Assembly: GCA_022495995.1 (NCBI GenBank)
Contig: JAFEMH010000532.1
Location: forward strand, 266,001-330,000
Origin: Adenophora triphylla var. japonica
Lineage: Eukaryota; Streptophyta; Magnoliopsida; Asterales; Campanulaceae
Length of the DNA stretch: 64,000 nt
Reading direction: 5' to 3'
Position 1 is the first letter of the stretch, and every line of letters starts with the position of its first letter. The position numbers and the translations under genes are program-made. Under the pieces are notes generated by a model. It was not told the origin of the DNA. It ran no database searches and saw only the letters and a program-made list of their open reading frames with translations. This document shows positions 59,960-64,000 of the stretch, in pieces.

Positions 59960-60925
59960 GATTTACCTTAACATATTTTACCATGTCTCGATAATTTTTT
60001 CGGTTTCTTGTGTCTTATTTGTATCTCATCGTTCAATTCCCCAATCACTTGACTTATAGGATGATTCTTTTGAATTCTCAAAGGGGGATCCCTACTCAAT
60101 GGATCATTAACTCAATTGGAGTTCTCATAATCTTCATTTTATGCACTTGGACTGATTTCTGGTGTTGTCTCTAGTGTTCCCGTATCAATGACAACACTTG
60201 GTCCAACACCAGACTCAACACATGTACCAACATTTGAGGTAACACTTTCTCCAGCAACTTCTTCAAGTTGTTCAACCCATATTATAGGAGTGTCTACAAG
60301 TGATATACCTGCAATGCTGGCCAAATCATCAAACAAAAATTTGCATACTCTTGAACGATTTTCAATCTCAAATTATACACACAAAATGCAAGAAAATTTT
60401 GAGAATTTCCAAGAAAAATGGCCTTGTTACTCTTAGAGTTAAATTTATCTAAATGATTTCGATCATTCAAGATGAAACAAACACACCCAAAAATATGGAA
60501 GTAATGAACATTAGATTTCTTCTCATTCAAAATCTCATAGGGTGTCATTGTTGTACCAGGTATTAGAAAAACTCTATTAGAAATATGACAAGCCGTGTTC
60601 AACGCTTCAGCCCAAAAAAATTTCGAAATACTTTTGGAAAACATCATAATACAATCCATTTTTAGTAAGATTCTATTTTTCTTTTCGGCCATCCAATTTT
60701 GTTGAAACATTTTAGAGGTCGAAAATTCATGGTGAATTCCATTTTTCTCACAAAAAGTAGAAAAAGAAACATTATCAAATTCTTTTTCATGATTAGATCT
60801 TATACGAAAAATAGGTTAGCAAAACATGTTTTTTATTTTGGAATGTAAGAATTTAAACTTATCAAAAGTTTCAAATTTTTCTTTTATAAAGTAGATTCAA
60901 GTAAACCTAGAAAAATTGTTCACAA
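59960..60925 (-). pseudogene. Sirevirus integrase C-terminal half and IN-RT linker
   Basis: The minus strand from 60925 reads NNFSRFT-stop-IYFIKEK, then KEFDNVSFSTFCEKNGIHHE, MAEKKNRILLKMDCIMMFSK, FFWAEALNTACHISNRV, YFHIFGCVCFILNDR and KAIFLG. This is the integrase catalytic end and its C-terminal domain. The linker follows (to about 59960): DPPLRIQKNHPISQVIGEL. Stops and small shifts are scattered. The first bases join exactly to 62893 once the Helitron is removed. Confidence 0.85.
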
Positions 60926-61079
60926 TTTATAACTATATAAAGGCTGAAGTGCAAAGCACTTCAGAACACTCTCCATTTTCCCGCTCAAACTAGAACCGAG
61001 ACTAAATAGAGGCTAGGTTCATTACTCATTAACAAAACACACCCCCTTTAATAACTCGAAATAAAATTTGAAAAATTTG

Positions 61080-62480
61080 AGGAATATTAATCTCACATCG
61101 TCTAGGAATTGAAATGCTAGAAAATGGAGGAGTATATATTGAGATGTCTTAGCATTTGAAAACCAATTGGGATATTAATCCCACACCGTCTAGGACTTGA
61201 ATGCTAGGAAATGAAGTAGTATAAATTTTGGGGCCTTTGACTCCTTAGTGAATACCAGCTTTCTTGATGTATAAATTTTGGGGTCTTTGGCTCCTTAGTG
61301 AACACCAACTTTCTTGGTGTTGGGCATGCCTAGGTCACGCCTAGGGCGCCTAATCACCGTCAAATGGATCCTTAACTAAGACTTTTCATAGCTCATTAAT
61401 TTCTCAAGAAAGCTTTACATTTAGTATATATTGAGAGGTCCTAGCATTTGAAAACCAAATGAGATATTAGTCCCACATCGTCTAGGAATTGAAATATTAG
61501 GAAATTGAGTAGTATATATTGAGAGGCCTTAGCATTTGAAAACCAAATGGGATATTAATTCCACATCGTCTAGGAATTGAAATGCTAGGATATGGAGTAG
61601 TATAAATTTTGGAGCCTTTGGCTCCTTAGTAAACACCATCTTTCTTTGTGTTGGGCGCGATTAGGTAACGCCTAGGGCGCCTAATCACCGCCAAATGACT
61701 CCTTAACTAAGACTTTTCATCGATCCTTAATTTCTCAAGATACCTTTCCATTTATTGAGAGGCCTTAGCATTTTAAAACCAAATGAGATATTAATCCTAC
61801 ATCGTCTAGGAAATGGAATAGCATATATTAAGAGGCCTTAGCATTTGAAAACCAAATGGGATATTAATCACACATTGTCTAGGAATTGAAATGCTAGGAA
61901 ATGGAGTAGTATATATTGAGGGGCCTTAGCATTTGAAAACTAAATGGACCACATCCTCTAAGAATTGAAATGCTAGAAAATGGAGTAGTATATATTGAGA
62001 GGCCTTATCATTTGAAAGTCAAATGGTATATTAATCCCACATCGCCTAGGAATTGAAGTGCTAGAAAATAGAATAGTATAAATTTTGGGGCTCCTTAGTG
62101 AACACCAGCTTTCTCGGTGTTGGGCGCGCCTAAGTCACGCCTAGGGCGCCTAATCACCGCCAAATGGCTCCTTAACTAAGACTTTTCATAGCTCCTTAAT
62201 TTCTCAAAAAAACTTTCCATTTAGTATATATTGAGAGGCCTTAGCATTTGAAAACCAAATGAGATATTGCTAGGAAATGGAGTAGTATATATTGAGAGGT
62301 CTTAGCGTTTGAAAACCAAATTGGACATTAATCCCACATCATCTAAGAATTGAAATGCAAGGAAATGGAGTAGTATATATTGAGAGGCCTTAACATTTGA
62401 AAACCAAATGGGATATTAATCCCACATCGTCTAGGAATTGAAATGCTAGAATATGGAGTAGTATATATTGAGAGGTCTTA
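61080..62480 (+). repeat. array of about ten USE + TATA units (plant snRNA-type promoters)
   Basis: Units of about 85-90 bp carry ATCCCACATCG-like boxes followed by TCTAGGAATTGAAATGCTAG and a TATATATT or TATAAATT box. Exact RTCCCACATCG copies are at 61470-61480, 62034-62044 and 62419-62429; each TATA starts exactly 32 bases later (61513, 62077, 62462). Degenerate copies are near 61090, 61172, 61557, 61793, 61867, 61947 and 62333. In plants this box with 33-34 bp spacing drives Pol II U-snRNA genes; a spacing about 10 bp shorter gives Pol III. Confidence 0.8.
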
Positions 62481-62690
62481 GCATAGTGCTAGGAAATGAA
62501 ATAGTATAAATTTTGGGGCCTTTGGCTCCTTTGTGAACACCAGCTTTCTTGGCGTTGGGCGCGCCTAGGTCACGCCTAAGGTGCCAAGGTCACGCCTAGG
62601 GTGCCTAATCATCGCCAAATGGCTCCTTAACTAAGACTTTTCATAGCTCCTTAATTTCTCAAGAAAACTTTCCATTTTCGTTTCCCGCTC
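61210..62690 (+). repeat. four copies of a hairpin-forming block downstream of TATA boxes
   Basis: Blocks at about 61263-61435, 61605-61760, 62077-62222 and 62505-62690 start TATAAATTTTGGGGCC (the first copy has a G-to-T change). They hold the hairpin AACACCAGCTTTCTTGGTGTT and then GGCGCGCCTAGGTCACGCC plus TAGGGCGCC, a second stem. All share GCTCCTTAACTAAGACTTTT. No known RNA family is recognised; a small-RNA gene or remnant is possible. Confidence 0.55.
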
Positions 62691-62892
62691 ACAGACAGTT
62701 TTGGAATTGGAAACTTGGTCCATTTTATCATTTCACATTTGTAAGATAGTGACTTGATATAAAGAAAAAGGGAAAAAATAAAAGGGATAGATGTGTGACG
62801 TGCTCTATATGGAGAGCAACTTCTCCTATTATTTCTAACTTTCTTTGAAATAGTTTTTTATCCGTGCGTTTAACGTACGGGTGTAGCACTAG

Positions 62893-63280
62893 TTAAATAA
62901 GAATACATTTTACCTCCCACGCTACCTACCTCAATTGTACCCATCAAGTCCATGTGCAAAAGTTGAAAACAATGTGTTGTTCCAAAGTGTTGCTCTTGGT
63001 GTTGGGCAACTGTAGATAACACAGGTTTGTTTATAGGCAATCCCCACACAAAAATTTATCTTTAAAATTTAGTTTGGAAATTAATTTATAACATCAAACC
63101 TAAAAAGTTTCTCCAAATTTCTGTAATTGAGATGTCCCAATTTTTGATACCACAAAAGTGTGTCATCAACCTTGGTTGAATTGCATACTTGTTATTCACC
63201 AACAACATAACAATTTTCACTTGATCTGTTTACTGTCATAACACAAATGTTAGTATGATAAAAAACTTCACAAGTATTAT
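62893..63280 (-). pseudogene. Sirevirus pre-integrase and start of integrase
   Basis: The minus strand shows DDTLLWYQKLGHLNYRNLEK (HHCC-type zinc part), then CVGIAYKQT and, just before the Helitron, GGKMYSYL, the beginning of the catalytic core. Several stops are present. Confidence 0.75.
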
Positions 63281-64000
63281 TTTTAAATATTATTTTTAAA
63301 TTTTACCTCTAAGTTGTCTTCACAAAACTGGCTAATGCTAACCAAATTAGCCACCAAGCCATTAACGTGCATGACATTCTTTAAGGTAGGGAATTCGGCA
63401 ACATCAAGTGTTCCTTTCCCTAGTATCTTGCTCTTCCCTCCACCTTCATAAGACACGAATCCTACTTGAATAGATTCATATTCTTTCAAGAATATTTTTG
63501 TTCATGTCATATGGCGAGAACAACCACTATCAAAGTAACATGAACCTGAAATATTAGTCCTCAAAGCAGTATAAACAACATTGCATTTCACATTTGTTTT
63601 AGAACACCAAGTTTTCTTTTTTGAATTTTTGTATTTCTAACCACCTGTGTTGTCTCGAGTGTTGTCTTGAAAGTTTGGCAACACTTGAGGCAACACCTGA
63701 GAACTGGAAATTTTCTTTTGAAGGGCAAATCATTCAGATTTGTTATTTCCATCAATTTGGCAATATTCACACATGCATGGATAGTCAGAAATCTCACTAG
63801 ATTAACTACCTTTCTATTTTTCATGTTCTTTTACAAAACTCATTTTAGTTTCCTCATTTATCAAGGTAGAAGTGATTTTATCGTGTGAGTCTTGGAATCC
63901 AATTCCTGCTTTGAGAGGCTTACTCATGTTGAGTATCTCATCCAATTTCAAAAACCACGTGTTGAGTTTCTTGAAAGTGGCCTCGGCTAGCTTCAATTTG
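63281..64000 (-). pseudogene. Sirevirus gag end, zinc finger and protease
   Basis: From the window edge the minus strand reads FKKLNTWFLKLDEILNMSKP (typical end of the Sirevirus gag coiled part), then CEYCQIDGN (zinc-finger remnant). The aspartic protease motif YFDSGCSRHMT is at about 63507-63540, followed by GKSKILGKGTLDVAEFPTLK and VNGLVANLVSISQFCEDN, which leads to the pre-integrase. Gag begins beyond 64000. Confidence 0.85.

Larger units (their letters stand above)
60926..62892 (+). mobile_element. Helitron, 2.0 kb, carrying snRNA-promoter-like tandem units
   Basis: The 3' end has hairpin CCGTGCG-TTTAA-CGTACGG (about 62862-62880), spacer GTGTAGCA and CTAG (62889-62892) before host T. The 5' boundary after host A (60925) is fixed because excision restores the integrase frame GGKMYSYLIVNNFSRF on the minus strand. 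The 5' dinucleotide is TT, not the usual TC. No Rep or helicase is present. Confidence 0.82.
30534..64000 (-). mobile_element. Sirevirus-like copia element, minus strand, truncated by window edge
   Basis: In minus-strand order: gag end and zinc finger (about 64000-63640), protease (about 63530), pre-integrase and integrase (about 63170-60300), IN-RT linker (to about 59960), a post-pol frame (58306-56335), a polypurine tract (41452-41467) and the LTR (from 41451 downward). Large insertions split it: Helitron 60926-62892, CACTA 41708-56274, gypsy 30760-40891. RT and RNase H are missing where expected. The 30534 end is a guess (first TG beyond the microsatellite); the other LTR lies beyond 64000. 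Confidence 0.8.

Overview
This 64 kb window is AT-rich, repeat-dense nuclear DNA from a flowering plant, most likely a eudicot. The evidence is Ty1/copia and Ty3/gypsy LTR retrotransposons, CACTA, hAT and Mutator-like DNA transposons, Helitrons, Stowaway and Tourist MITEs, and broken pieces of typical plant genes (GH3 beta-glucosidase, LEA_2-type protein, FCA, WAT1-related transporter, Agenet-domain protein). No intact host gene, tRNA or rRNA gene, or CRISPR array was found. Almost every long reading frame belongs to a decayed mobile element.

Layout. 0-9 kb: a Helitron Rep pseudogene, a 200-bp tandem repeat, two copies of a 0.77-kb Helitron 3' tail, a 0.55-kb tandem duplication carrying a Stowaway MITE, then AT-rich DNA. 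9.2-9.4 kb: a frameshifted first exon of a GH3 glycosidase, followed by CAGTG-word repeats and a Mutator-like element (10305-11182, 9-bp target duplication). 11.6-20.6 kb: copia element A (target duplication AGAAT). Its integrase is split by a gypsy-type solo LTR (13701-17979, ATCTC), which is itself split by a 3.0-kb Helitron (14630-17635). 21.1-24.6 kb: a Tourist-like MITE, then a LEA_2-like gene remnant on the minus strand interrupted by a young, internally deleted copia element B (22078-24452, ATTTC). 25.1-26.8 kb: an array of ACAACTGTGAACTTA units hit by a Stowaway and by a 280-bp Helitron. 29.6-30.5 kb: a TA microsatellite hosting two MITEs.

30.5 kb to the window end: one large minus-strand Sirevirus-like copia element. 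It is truncated by the window edge, lacks reverse transcriptase, and carries a post-pol (env-like) frame. Its LTR is split by a 10.1-kb Athila-like gypsy element (30760-40891) that has gag-protease only, carries a fragment of the flowering gene FCA, and contains a minus-strand solo LTR (35811-37582). Its 3' untranslated part is split by a 14.6-kb CACTA element (41708-56274). The CACTA element carries exons of a WAT1-like gene, a hAT element with Agenet-gene exons, a complete copia element C (44999-53024, TG..TA LTR ends), and a Stowaway in a transposase intron. Its integrase is split by a 2.0-kb Helitron (60926-62892), which carries about ten units with a plant snRNA-type promoter (USE plus TATA at fixed spacing), some followed by stable hairpins.

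The genes do not form a pathway; the window is a record of nested insertions. The observations most worth a second look are the snRNA-promoter array, three independent host-gene captures, and short palindromic words that differ from element to element but are each repeated inside one element.
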